Shown: in pieces, positions 37,863 through 47,200 of the stretch
Layout: each line of letters opens with the position of its first letter
How positions within the stretch are numbered: the first letter of the stretch is position 1
Assembly (NCBI RefSeq): GCF_000092065.1
Contig: NC_009355.1
Span: 1,088,509 to 1,152,508 of the forward strand
DNA: 64,000 nt
Direction of reading: 5' to 3'
Origin: Ostreococcus lucimarinus CCE9901
Lineage: Eukaryota; Chlorophyta; Mamiellophyceae; Mamiellales; Bathycoccaceae
Made by a program: the position numbers and the translations under genes
Notes under the pieces: model-generated
The model's database searches: none
Seen by the model: only the letters and a program-made list of their open reading frames with translations
Told to the model about the DNA's origin: nothing

Positions 37863-38494
37863 ATGGCGCGCGCGCGAACTCCGCACTCGTCGTCGCGCCC
37901 GTCGATGCTCACCGCGCTGCGCATTGACGCGCGCGCGACAGACATTCATTCGAGCGCGATGACCATTCACACTTACGCCTCACCGTCGGCGAAACCGCGC
38001 GAAGGGGACGACGGCGGCGACGACAGCGGCGCTCGACGTCAATGCGCCAAGTTTACGATTTGGAATGACTTTGGCGATAAGGAAAACGTCGACCCGGTGA
38101 CGGCGACGGCGGCGACGACGCGGCGACGATCGAAAGATTGCACGCCTTCGCGACCGCCGTTGGCAGATATCACGCGTCGCTTCACTCCACCGGTAAGGCG
38201 CGCGAGAAGACCGACACGATGACGCGCGGGAAGTTTAAACACTCGATTTACGCGCCAAATTTTTGAAAAAAATTTCAGATTTGAGCACGAGAAGAGGAAG
38301 GCAAATTTGACATACTGACGACGACCGTGCGATGGAAACAGAACAATAAACTCACGCCTGGAAGGTACACGTTGAAACACGGAGCGAAGGGGATGGGGAT
38401 TCAAAAGGTGCGAGAACGCCGCCGCCACCGCCGTGCGAAACGCGCTCGCGAGGCGGATATCGTGAGCAAAGACACTAACCGGCGTTTCGCGTGA
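37863..38494 (+). CDS. Small KEN-box protein, candidate APC/C substrate (two exons)
   Basis: Proposed as two exons, 37863-38192 and 38342-38494, giving 160 residues. The intron begins GTAAGG at 38193, has a TACTGAC branch-like site at 38312-38318 and ends CAG at 38341. The join is in phase 0 and opens a further 50 codons that are Lys/Arg-rich and well composed. Without splicing the frame ends at 38222. The protein is small, basic and disordered. It has a KEN box in WNDFGDKENVDP near residue 75 and a PPLADITRRF motif near 100, a pairing seen in anaphase-promoting complex substrates and inhibitors such as securin or PATRONUS types. I recognise no specific family. Function is inference from motifs and the E2F site. 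Confidence 0.55.
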
Positions 38495-38856
38495 CAGAGT
38501 TCTGTGCGTGCTAGTAGATTATTTCACGCGGAAAACGTGAGTGGCAATGAACGACAAGTGGGTGAAGTGGCGAAGAAGGCGGATTCCCGCGCGGGGACGC
38601 GCCCGTCGATTAAGCGCGTTCGGTGAGCGCGTTAGATTTCTCGCGTCGCGTGTTCTCGCGAGACGCCAACATTTGGTGCACGCACATTATCACGAAACGG
38701 CGGTAAAACGTTTGAAACACTCGCTCCATCGCAACATAGCAATGCGGAGCGAACGATCGGCATATTGCACATTAGCAATCAGATTTAGAACAGCTGCAAA
38801 TACTATTACACAAACGCTAGACGTAAAATCAATCCGCCGTCCCGTCGTCCCGCCTT
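38495..38856. other. Intergenic
   Basis: About 362 bp between convergent genes. Less GC-rich in its second half. The frames present (for example 38541-39011, plus strand) are Arg-rich shadows that overlap the next gene. Nothing else is seen. Confidence 0.5.
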
Positions 38857-39300
38857 TTAATTACAGTAATATCCGAAGATCAGCGACTGGATGCAGAAGT
38901 CACCCAAAGTGTCGTCCGTGCCGTATAGTATCGGAAGCAAGATGGCGGCGCCGATGTTTCCGAGCGAAAAGAATGAAAGCAAAAACGCGCAGAATACGAC
39001 GACGCCTTTGATTTGTGCTGGGTCGGTGAAGAAGTTGGAATACGTCCCAATGTACAAATCAGGATCTTCGCGATCGCCCACGCGATCGCCCTCTTGCGGC
39101 ATGCGCCCTTTCACTCGCATATTTTCATCGTCATCGCCGTACGCGCGCGCGACGACGACGGACGTGCGCGAGTAGACATTCTTCTTGACTGCCACCGTCG
39201 CGCGCGATCGCGCCGTCGTCCTGGTCGATGTCGACGATGATGAGCGCGCACGCATCGCACACACCGACCGCTCGATCGTCATCGCCGATGTCGTCGCCAT
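38857..39300 (-). CDS. Small plastid membrane protein, unknown
   Basis: A 147-residue protein that I do not recognise by name. The first 55 residues are Ser/Thr/Arg/Ala-rich, a good transit peptide. A short polar domain follows (RMPQEGDRVGDREDPDLYIG, then TYSNFFTDP). The last 60 residues hold one or two hydrophobic segments, GVVVFCAFLLSFFSLGNIGA and then AAILLPILYG, ending DFCIQSLIFGYYCN. The size and layout resemble small thylakoid proteins. The start is the ATG at 39300; the frame further upstream lacks protein character. Confidence 0.7.
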   Translation of the reverse strand: MATTSAMTIERSVCAMRARSSSSTSTRTTARSRATVAVKKNVYSRTSVVVARAYGDDDENMRVKGRMPQEGDRVGDREDPDLYIGTYSNFFTDPAQIKGVVVFCAFLLSFFSLGNIGAAILLPILYGTDDTLGDFCIQSLIFGYYCN

Positions 39301-39461
39301 CGCGATCGCCAACGCGCGCGCGTCGTGATGTCGGGTGGTGGAGACTTTTTGCACCGCACGGAGAGTCGACGAGTCAGCGCAAGGTGGATCGCTAGAGAGA
39401 ACTAAGATGATATACAATGATATACAACGACAAGCGAACTCGGCGGCGTCCAAACTCAAAG

Positions 39462-40208
39462 CTACGGCGCGCCACCGAACGTAGGTGCGGTGGCCGCGGG
39501 AGCGGACGGCGCGGCTCCATCCACTCCTAGCGGCGCCGCGGCGACGCGCGCGCGCTCAGCGCTCTGTTCGCGAATCTGCGACTCGAGCGTATTGATTTCG
39601 CGAGCTAGCGCTGCACCTCGGGCGAATACCATATCCCGCTCGATCGCCGCCGCCCGAGCATTCTGCTGCGCGCGATGTAAGAGTAAGGATTCCACGAACG
39701 CGCGTTCGTTTGCGTCCAGCGGCGCCCCGTCGGCCGAAGCCGCAAGTCGTTCTTCGACTTTCGGCAGCATCGCGCGCACGTCGCCAACGAATGTGGACGC
39801 TTCCTCGGCGAACACTTCCAAGTCTCGCGTCCACGCCTCTTCTCGAGCGAGTTTCAACACGCCCTCTATTTCGTTGCCTCCGTTTGCGGGCTTCGGATTC
39901 CACCTCGGGTCCCACCCAACGTCTTCCGGTCCCGCGTACGCGTGAAACGCGAGCAATCTATCGCGGGCGTCTTCCACGGATGTAAACGCATCTTTCCCGC
40001 CCTGTCGAGTCAAGCACGCGATGGCCTCCGCGCCGTCTTCTCTCGCGCGCACGCTCGCAGTCTGCGTCAAGCGCGAGACCTCACCGGGGGCGGGGACGCG
40101 CACGTCTACGTCTGAGGACGCCGCGTTCGTCGTCGCGTTCGTCGTCGCGTGCGTCGCCGCGTTCGTCGTCGCGTCTTCGTCGTCGTCTCCCGACCGCGAC
40201 GCCGCCAT
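39462..40208 (-). CDS. GLTSCR1-domain-like protein (possible SWI/SNF subunit)
   Basis: A 248-residue mostly helical protein. After a low-complexity Asn/Thr/Ala leader (TTNAATHATTNATTNAA), residues about 65-100 include DAFTSVEDARDRLLAFHAYA. This resembles the start of the GLTSCR1/BICRA domain (F-x-S-x-E-D-A-x-x-R-L-L-x-Y-H), although histidine follows Phe rather than Tyr. A helix with VFAEEASTFVGDVRAML follows, then a stretch with ERAFVESLLLHRAQQNARAA, matching the expected second part. That domain marks a subunit of non-canonical BAF-type chromatin remodellers. The C-terminal coiled coil and Ala/Pro end are not informative. The call rests on a remembered pattern and needs a profile search. 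Confidence 0.45.
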   Translation of the reverse strand: MAASRSGDDDEDATTNAATHATTNATTNAASSDVDVRVPAPGEVSRLTQTASVRAREDGAEAIACLTRQGGKDAFTSVEDARDRLLAFHAYAGPEDVGWDPRWNPKPANGGNEIEGVLKLAREEAWTRDLEVFAEEASTFVGDVRAMLPKVEERLAASADGAPLDANERAFVESLLLHRAQQNARAAAIERDMVFARGAALAREINTLESQIREQSAERARVAAAPLGVDGAAPSAPAATAPTFGGAP

Positions 40209-40276
40209 CTCGACGTCGAAGCGGACGCAAAGTGCGGACGCGGCGCGCGGACGGACGCCACTGGACGGCGCCTTTC

Positions 40277-41284
40277 ATGACAAAGTTTGAGTCGTGCGCG
40301 AAGGGCGCCGACCGCAGGGGCGCGGTCGTGGCCGAGGACGTGCTCCTCGGCGACGCGTACGACGTTCCCGACGATGGCGTCGAAGTGGACGCGAAAACCG
40401 GGGAATTGCGCGCGCACCGCGACGACGACGAAACGACGGATGCCGAGCGTGTTGCGTTGGCTAAAGCGCGCGCGACGACGACGGGGGCGGCGTCGGCGCA
40501 CAGGGTGTTCGTAGACGTCGTAAAAACCGATGCCTCCGACGCTTGCGAACCGACGGCGACGGTCGTGATGGAGTTTCACGCCCACGACGAAGACTCGACG
40601 ACAAACGCGGCGCGCGCGTTGGAGTGGTTTGACAACGCGTTCGAGACGCGAACGAGTGGGCAATCGTACGTGGGAGCGGGCGTGCGCGTGATTGAGAACG
40701 GGAAGATACTACAGATAGAAGCACCCATCGCGTACGAGGCGACGAAGAAGACGAAGAGGGCGACGACGATCCGCGAGGTGACGCCGAGGGACGCGTGGTT
40801 GGACGAAGGCGAGGTGCGCGTTTTCCTTGGCGCGAGCGCGGCGAGTTCGGCGGCGCTTAAGATTCCGGAGAGGGCGACGTACTTGGGTAAAGCGAGTGAG
40901 AGCTCATTCATCAACTTGGTCGACGCTATTTCGCGCTCGATGGATATCTTCATACGCGATGGTGCCGCGCGCGTCGGCGTGTGCGGGGCGCTTTTGGACG
41001 AACGCGGCGGCACGCGGGAAAACACGCTCGTGGACTTGAACCGTAAAAGAGTGGAACTCGAAACTGCGAAGCTCCATGAGCGAAACGAAACCGTGGACGC
41101 CACGAAGAAACGGCTCGCGCAAGAATCTGAGGCTTTGAGCGATCGCGTACGCGATGCTGTCCTGTACGCCTCTCGAGCGAAAAAGGCGAAGGAGCGCGTC
41201 GGCGGCGGCAAGCCGACCTGGGACATCCTCGCGGACGAAAGCGATAGCGATAGCGATAACGATAGGGACGTTGAGCATGGATAG
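40277..41284 (+). CDS. Coiled-coil protein, unknown
   Basis: A 335-residue acidic protein that I do not recognise. Residues 1-220 look folded, with mixed strands and helices (VFVDVVKTD, TVVMEFHAH, GVRVIENGKILQIEAPIAYE, VFLGASAASSAALKI). A coiled coil follows at about 235-305 (starting LDERGGTRENTLVDLNRKRV). The end is an acidic Asp/Ser repeat tail. It lies head to head with the GLTSCR1-like gene, with 68 bp between start codons. The ATG at 40277 is chosen; only a GTG lies upstream in frame. Confidence 0.7.
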   Translation: MTKFESCAKGADRRGAVVAEDVLLGDAYDVPDDGVEVDAKTGELRAHRDDDETTDAERVALAKARATTTGAASAHRVFVDVVKTDASDACEPTATVVMEFHAHDEDSTTNAARALEWFDNAFETRTSGQSYVGAGVRVIENGKILQIEAPIAYEATKKTKRATTIREVTPRDAWLDEGEVRVFLGASAASSAALKIPERATYLGKASESSFINLVDAISRSMDIFIRDGAARVGVCGALLDERGGTRENTLVDLNRKRVELETAKLHERNETVDATKKRLAQESEALSDRVRDAVLYASRAKKAKERVGGGKPTWDILADESDSDSDNDRDVEHG

Positions 41285-41443
41285 CGCGGTAGCGATTGTT
41301 TTAATTGGGAATCATGTCAAATTCAAAGTTCTAATGTGGAAACGCGAACGTTTCGCTAAAAAGCGTGCTCTTGGAAGGATTGACGTCGCTCGTCGTCGAA
41401 GACGACGAAGTTGTAAATAAACCTCCCTTATCCCGCGTTTTTT

Positions 41444-42470
41444 TTACTTCCACCATGGAGGATTCTGGCCGGTCCGGAAGTCAGCTTCAGTCCACGGCGT
41501 AAACGTCACCACGTCGGAGTCCGTCACGACGACGTGGGCGAGGGCCAAGGAAAGTGGAGCCGGACCGCGAATCACCTTCCCGTCGGCGTTGTACTGGGAG
41601 CCGTGGCACGGGCACTTGAACTTGTTCTCGGCCTTGTTCCACGGGACGACGCAGCCCAAGTGCGTGCACACAGCGTTCAACCCGAAGTCCGTGAGGGAAC
41701 CATCTTGCTTGACGATCAAGTACGTGGCGTCACCCTTCAAGCCTTGCGTGAGCGAGTAGTCGCCCGGCAAGTGCGTCTTGAGCCATTCTCCCTTCTTGAT
41801 GTCGTTACCATTCGCGTCCTTAGCCGGTTGACCGGCGCCGCCGCCGCCGGCGCTGTGCGTTCAAAACAGTTTTATCCGTCAGTCTCCTCGCGTTGCGCGC
41901 ACTATTGTTCAATCCAATCCCAAGAACGGCGTCGCGACCGTTTCGAATCGCTCCCTCAGCCCGATCGCCCGCCGCGAGGCGTCGTGGTAGAGTTTGAACT
42001 CTACGCCTGCGTCGACCGTGGCGAGATCGAGTGCCGTAGTATCGCGTGTGCTTCCCCTCCGCGCCACCGCTCTCTCGCGGTGGCGACGGCGCGGTCAGCG
42101 CAATCCATGGCGCCGCGTCCGGGTGTGGATAGATATCCCTGACCCTAGCCTAACGTTGTGCCGTCTCGCGCGATCGGATAGCGATCGCGCTCGTGGCGAT
42201 CGCGACGCGCGCGCGTCGCTGTGCGCACCTCGGGGGCACGAAGAAGTAGGCATAGCCGCCGATCAACGACGTCGCCGGCAAACCGATCGCACCGACGAGC
42301 AGAAGGTTCATAACGCTTCGCTTCGTCATATCCGGCACGTCCGCGGATGCGCTCGCCGCGCGGGGCACGACCGTGCGCGCGCTGCGCGCGGCGTTGCGCT
42401 TGACGGGCGCGCGCTGCGCGCGCACGCGGGTGCACCCGAGTTTTTGGGTCGTCGAGAGAGAGAACGCCAT
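41444..42470 (-). CDS. petC: Cytochrome b6f Rieske iron-sulfur protein, two exons
   Basis: The Rieske protein of the thylakoid cytochrome b6f complex. Exon 1 is 42470-42229 and exon 2 is 41852-41444; the 376-bp intron has GTGCGC at its start and CACAG at its end. The join falls inside a codon and gives FFVPPS followed by the glycine-rich hinge. The 216 residues comprise a transit peptide, the conserved [21 protein letters not shown] helix, the hinge, WLKTH with [12 protein letters not shown], and the two cluster-binding boxes [10 protein letters not shown] and CPCHGSQY. The end is [11 protein letters not shown]. All four [2Fe-2S] ligands are present. It is one of only a few genes here with a clear intron. 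Confidence 0.94.
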
Positions 42471-42983
42471 GGTGTGTGCGACGATCACGCGCGCGAGTGA
42501 CGCGCGCGACGTCGACGGACGTCCGCGGATGCACGCGGATGGCCCCGTCGCGGACGTCGATCGTCGATCGTCGATCGTTTTTGACCCGTGTGCGAAATCA
42601 ATCACGTACATCACGGCATTCGAACGCCATGACGCTCGCGATCACGCGCGCGCGATAAAATCAATCCCGCCGCGACGCGCGTCCGACAGTCCGAGCGCCC
42701 GGTCGTCGCGCGCGGGGACGGACGTCGCTCGACGTCGCCCGGCAGACGACGGACGTCCGCGCGGACATGGCGGGGCGATGGACGATCGAGGCGCGAACGT
42801 GACGAGGAGAGCGAAACAAAGCCGAAGCCGGGCGACGACCCGGTGCGGCGCGGTCCGAGGGGCTGCCAATCGCGGCGACGGCTCGGGCGACCGAGCGCCC
42901 GCCATTGCGGGAGCGGATTGAAACAAACAATCCCGACGCGTCTTGACGCGTCTTGACGCGTCTTGACGCGCGCGAACGCCCGA
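42471..42983. other. Divergent promoter region between petC and the ARF-like gene
   Basis: About 513 bp, GC-rich with ATCGTCG repeats near 42558-42577. Directly before the right-hand gene stand three exact copies of TCTTGACGCG (42941-42970). No other gene is supported. Confidence 0.5.
42941..42970. repeat. Tandem 3 x 10-bp repeat
   Basis: Three exact copies of TCTTGACGCG, preceded by a variant copy TCCCGACGCG, ending 13 bp before the ATG of the ARF-like GTPase gene. Confidence 0.9.
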
Positions 42984-43586
42984 ATGGAAGCGGTGTATGA
43001 GATGATGGGCTATCCCAAGCCCAAACGCGTGGTCGTGCTCGGAATTCAGGGCGCCGGGAAGACGAGCGCGCTCGAACGCGTCAAGGACGCGTACGACGCA
43101 AACGCCAGAGGTTTGCGCCCCGATCAAATCATATCCACTGTAGGGATGAACATAGCCAAGATCTCCAATGCCGAACTCAACGTGGAGCTCACGTTCTGGG
43201 ATCTCGGCGGCGCGTTCGGGCTGCGTGGGATTTGGGAGAGCTATTTCCAGGACGCCGACGCGTGCTTGTACGTCGTCGACGGCGCCGAAGAGCGAGCGCT
43301 GGAGGAGTCCATGGTCGAGCTTGAGCGCGCCATGCGCAACAAACGATTCTCAAAATCGATGCCAATCCTCATCATCAGCGCGAAGAGCGATTTGAGCGGT
43401 CCCGAAGGGTTGGAAATGGTTCGCGCGTCGTGCGAAGACGTCTTCGCGCGCGTCGACGGCGGCGGCTCTCGGCGTCAGACCCGCGTGTTCCCGGTCGATT
43501 GTCGCACGGGACTAGGGGTAAAACCCGCGATCGAATGGCTCGCTCGCGCCCTCGCGCCGTCTTCGTCGCTGTTTAGTTTGTCATAG
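42984..43586 (+). CDS. ARF-related GTPase (ARFRP1/ARL3-like) with altered motifs
   Basis: A 200-residue small GTPase of the ARF/ARL group, closest in layout to ARFRP1 (yeast Arl3), which acts at the trans-Golgi. The P-loop is VLGIQGAGKTSALERVK, the switch I region includes ISTVGMNIAKIS, and G3 is FWDLGGAFGLRGIWESYF. Two key positions differ. The glutamine expected after WDLGG, used for GTP hydrolysis, is Ala. The G4 motif NKxD is replaced by SAKSD. The N-terminus (MEAVYEMMGY) has no glycine at position 2, so it is not myristoylated; ARFRP1/Arl3 is N-acetylated instead. The start is the ATG at 42984; the TTG upstream only adds Arg-rich residues. Confidence 0.75.
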   Translation: MEAVYEMMGYPKPKRVVVLGIQGAGKTSALERVKDAYDANARGLRPDQIISTVGMNIAKISNAELNVELTFWDLGGAFGLRGIWESYFQDADACLYVVDGAEERALEESMVELERAMRNKRFSKSMPILIISAKSDLSGPEGLEMVRASCEDVFARVDGGGSRRQTRVFPVDCRTGLGVKPAIEWLARALAPSSSLFSLS

Positions 43587-43816
43587 CGCGTCCCTGGCGC
43601 GGTGTAAAATTTCTCGTCTCAGTCTCTCGGTCGCTTCGACGTCCGTGTTTAGCTCCCTGATGTGGATAGCGTTCCGTTGGATTTTCGCGGTTCAGGAACG
43701 GCGAGACGGACCGCGACTCGTGTTGACGCCATTTGTTCGCGCGCGCGGCGCCGCGTCGCTCGCGTCGTCGTCGTGAATTGCGACCTTGATCGTTTGATCG
43801 AGTGCGCCGCGTAGCC

Positions 43817-44974
43817 ATGGTGTCTGTCGCCGTCGCTCGTCCGCGCGTCGCGCACGCGTCAACACACGCGCGCGAGCGGCGTCAACGCGCGAGCGGCGCG
43901 AGACGCTCGAACGCGCCGCGCGCGTTTTTGGCGTCGTCGACGGCGGTGCACGCGAACGATGCGTCGTCGTGCGCGATGCTGAAACGCGCGAGTTGGAGAG
44001 GTAAATATGCGCTGAATGTGCGCGCGTCGTCGACGTCGAGCGCGTCCGAAGTGGCCGATCGCAACGGCGCCGACGGTGGCGGTGAAGCCAACGGGTCGGC
44101 GACCACCGGCGCGGGAACCTCCTTCACCGCGCTTGACGATTCGTTTCGCGGATTAGAGGGCACAGAATGGTTTTCGCGTGATTTCTCCGAGAGTGGCAGA
44201 CGATTCAGTGAGGTTTTTCCCGTGAGATTCGCCGAAGTGGGTTCCAACGGCGAGGCGACCATGGTGACGATAGCCGACTTGATTCAAGAGTGCGCCTGCA
44301 ATCACGCGCAAGGTATCTGGGGTGTCGGTCAATCTATGCCGGCGGAGATGGCGCGAGCAAACTTGGCGTGGGTGTGTACCAGACTTCACTTGCGCGTGCG
44401 CAAGTACCCGAAATGGGGGGAGAAGGTTGCGGTGAGCACTTGGTTCGAACCTCAAGGGAAGATAGCGGCTAGGCGCGACTACGCCATCACGGACGCGCAA
44501 ACTGGAGAATGCATGGGCGAAGCGACGTCGCAATGGGTTGTGTTTAATCTCGGGAGTCGAAGAATGGCGCGCATCCCGAACTCGGTGTTGGAAGATTTCA
44601 AATTCCAATCCTTGCAGCAACAGGTGATGGAGGAAGGATACGCCGCGGATAAGCTCCCAGACGTGTCTGAAGTCGGGGGAGCGTGCGCGGCTCCCATCAC
44701 GCATAACGTGCGCCGTAACGACATGGATATGAACGGACACGTAAACAATGTCGTGTACGTTCAATGGCTACTCGAGAGCGTGCCCCCGGAAACGTGGGAA
44801 AAGCACGTGTTGAGTGAAATTATCTTGGAGTATCGATCCGAGTGCAACTTTGGCGACAGCGTCACGGCGACGTGCTGCGAGATTGAAGAGGCAAACGATA
44901 CCTACGTGCTCCTACATAAATTAGCGCGAGGCGAGGGTGAAATAGTTCGAGCAAAGACGGTCTGGAGGAAGTAA
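43817..44974 (+). CDS. FAT: Acyl-ACP thioesterase (FAT), plastid
   Basis: Ends fatty acid synthesis in the plastid by freeing the acyl chain from ACP. A Ser/Ala/Arg-rich leader of about 100 residues, probably a transit peptide, precedes two hot-dog domains. Landmarks are FSEVFPVRFAEVG, IADLIQECACNHAQ with GIWGVG, WVCTRLHLRVRKYPKWGEKV and the second-domain signature RRNDMDMNGHVNNVVYVQWL, with the catalytic Asn and His. LSEIILEYRSEC follows. It is 385 residues, the normal plant length. Whether it is FatA or FatB type is not clear; green algae usually have a single form. The start is the ATG at 43817. Confidence 0.92.
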   Translation: MVSVAVARPRVAHASTHARERRQRASGARRSNAPRAFLASSTAVHANDASSCAMLKRASWRGKYALNVRASSTSSASEVADRNGADGGGEANGSATTGAGTSFTALDDSFRGLEGTEWFSRDFSESGRRFSEVFPVRFAEVGSNGEATMVTIADLIQECACNHAQGIWGVGQSMPAEMARANLAWVCTRLHLRVRKYPKWGEKVAVSTWFEPQGKIAARRDYAITDAQTGECMGEATSQWVVFNLGSRRMARIPNSVLEDFKFQSLQQQVMEEGYAADKLPDVSEVGGACAAPITHNVRRNDMDMNGHVNNVVYVQWLLESVPPETWEKHVLSEIILEYRSECNFGDSVTATCCEIEEANDTYVLLHKLARGEGEIVRAKTVWRK

Positions 44975-45103
44975 AGACAAAGTAGCGCGAGCGATAATAT
45001 CTCGGCGGTGGCGAAGCATCGAACGACGTGTAAATGAAAATAGCAAACGACGCGACTGCGCATTCCTTCGCCACACATCACCACTTCGCTACGCGCGGCG
45101 ACC

Positions 45104-46936
45104 ATGTACCCACGCGTGGATGCCTCAATAGCCCTGTCGTGCGTCTGCGTGTTCTCATTGTCGGTACTCGCGCTCGCTGTCGAGTGTGTTGGAGACTTTG
45201 TGAACGACGTCGAACGACTCGCACAGTGTGAGTCCGTTGCTGGTGGCAACCTAACTTTCTCCAGTGTCGACGAAGTCATCGGACCTCGATTGCGTTACAT
45301 CACCAATGGATCGATCATCATCACAAACGTGTCTAATTCATCCATTCTATTTCCACGCCTGTTGAGCGTTCACGGTGGCTCCGTGCGTGTTCACGACTAC
45401 GGCGGTCGGTTGAAGCGTCTCGAAGGATTTCATGCGCTTGAATTGATTGAGGGAGATCTTGAGATTTCTGAGGCCCCAAACTTGACTGGCTGGGATGCGT
45501 TCACGTCGCTGTCGCGGGTCACTGGAAGTGTGACGCTGAAAACGCTCGCAATTGCGACGGTGGGGCTTCCATCTCTCATGGATGTGGGCATATTCACAGC
45601 TCGCGGTTTGCCTGCGCTCAACTCGCTCAAAGGACTCGAAAATCTTCGTTCGGTGAGAAAACTAGAACTGGACTCCGAATACGAATCATGGTCGTTCGGT
45701 GAGTGTGGATCGATAAACGTTACCGCCACGCCGCCAGTGCGAAACGTGTGCAACGACTCGCACATGACGTGCGTGGATAATCGATGCGTTGAAACGCTCT
45801 TGTCGACGCTCGCAAACGCGATAGAAGTTCGAACATTTACGTCGCTCGTTCTTCACGATGAACTCTATAGTCGGCGATTTCAGACTATATCGGGACACGC
45901 GATGACGACCGTGTTCGCGCCGAAAGACATAGCCTGGTACCATCGAAACTTGACGACTCCCGCTCGCGCGACCGCAGCAGAGCGCTCCGATATCATCGCG
46001 GCGCACGTGGTAATGAGCTCTTCCAATCATGCGCTTCGACATGGTCAGCGCCTAATCACCGATTTGGGCGTCAAAGAGGTAATGGTGAGTGCGTCTTCTG
46101 ACACTGTTGCACACTCGCTTGTCGCAATCGAAACGGGACGTCGTCGGATCGTGCTCGGCGGATTTCCGGTGAAAGAGACGCGTTGTAGAGTGTACGGTAC
46201 CGCAACGTTTTTTTGGAAAGAGTGTCTACCATCCATGTACACGGAAATAATCGTAAAATCGTCGGATGCCCGACTAGGCGTGGAGAGCAAATTTTCGCGC
46301 GCTGAGCAATCGATAGGACCTATATTTGCCTCACTCGAGAGCCGCGCTGATGGAGACGACGCGTTCTCGGAGGAAGACTTGGATTTCGAAGAAGAGTACG
46401 TGCGCGCGCTACTGTTTGACGAAATCATAGCGCCGTCGTCGTCATCGTCGTCATCGTCGTCCGCATTCGCGTCGAACTCGAACGTGCACGGCGCTATCGT
46501 GGATTCTGCTAGAAGATCATCCAACGGAATCGTACTCATCGTGGATGGAACCTTGTTTCCGAGAAGACTTGACAGAGTGCCTGCGCCGCAGGCAAACGGT
46601 TCGAGCTCGCCGATTCCATCGCGTCCACCGCCGACGCCGACGCCACAATTTTTGTCTCCACCGTCACCACCAGCTCAAAGACCACCGCCACCAATCCTTG
46701 GTTCATTCAATCCAATATATTGGCAAACACGCCCGCCGCCTCCGTCCGCAACTGCTGGAAGTGCGCGCGAGCCGCCGCCGTCACCACCTCCTTCAAAAGG
46801 CTCGTGCCTCGCGGTGCTTCCAAATATTTGCGGGCTGTGTGATTTCACGGACGACGCCGCACCGTGCTGCTGTGACAGTGAGTGCGCGCAAACTGGAGAT
46901 TGTTGTTCGGACTATGCCGTGGTCTGCCTGTCGTAG
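45104..46936 (+). CDS. Secreted protein: L-domain-like, FAS1-like and somatomedin B modules
   Basis: A 610-residue extracellular protein. A signal peptide covers about the first 26 residues. Residues about 30-200 have leucine/receptor-L-like repeats (ITNGSIIITNVSNSSILFPR, then LERVE/LKRLEGFHALELIEG and later LKTLAI and RGLPALNSLKGLENL), which also carry several N-glycosylation sites. A cysteine pair follows. Residues about 220-460 fit a FAS1-like adhesive domain (VFAPKDIAWY, AAHVVMSS), with a poly-Ser insertion. A Pro-rich linker leads to a C-terminal somatomedin B module (CGLCDFTDDAAPCCCDSECA and GDCCSDYAVVC) with eight cysteines. Somatomedin B is mainly known from animals. The composition is less GC-rich than that of most neighbours. 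Confidence 0.75.
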   Translation: MYPRVDASIALSCVCVFSLSVLALAVECVGDFVNDVERLAQCESVAGGNLTFSSVDEVIGPRLRYITNGSIIITNVSNSSILFPRLLSVHGGSVRVHDYGGRLKRLEGFHALELIEGDLEISEAPNLTGWDAFTSLSRVTGSVTLKTLAIATVGLPSLMDVGIFTARGLPALNSLKGLENLRSVRKLELDSEYESWSFGECGSINVTATPPVRNVCNDSHMTCVDNRCVETLLSTLANAIEVRTFTSLVLHDELYSRRFQTISGHAMTTVFAPKDIAWYHRNLTTPARATAAERSDIIAAHVVMSSSNHALRHGQRLITDLGVKEVMVSASSDTVAHSLVAIETGRRRIVLGGFPVKETRCRVYGTATFFWKECLPSMYTEIIVKSSDARLGVESKFSRAEQSIGPIFASLESRADGDDAFSEEDLDFEEEYVRALLFDEIIAPSSSSSSSSSAFASNSNVHGAIVDSARRSSNGIVLIVDGTLFPRRLDRVPAPQANGSSSPIPSRPPPTPTPQFLSPPSPPAQRPPPPILGSFNPIYWQTRPPPPSATAGSAREPPPSPPPSKGSCLAVLPNICGLCDFTDDAAPCCCDSECAQTGDCCSDYAVVCLS

Positions 46937-47200
46937 TACAGTAGAAGAGATCTGAATTAGAGCAAAGTCAGTCGCGTGCGGTTGAGCGGATCGCTTGCTT
47001 TCGGAAAATGCGTTTTGTCGTCTCATGCGTCCTTTCGAGGACGGAATATGCTGATTTCATCGATCGCACAGCCTAATTACCAGCGCACAACCGTCATCTA
47101 GCGATACTGATCATCAGTGGGTCATCATTAACGTCGCGTTTGCTCGAGTTGTCGTCCCCTCGCTTCCCGCACCTTGGATTTAAAATATTTGAACCGACCG

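Noticed and set aside
38541-39011. 157-codon plus-strand frame
   Set aside because: Arg-rich shadow overlapping the better supported plastid membrane protein on the other strand.
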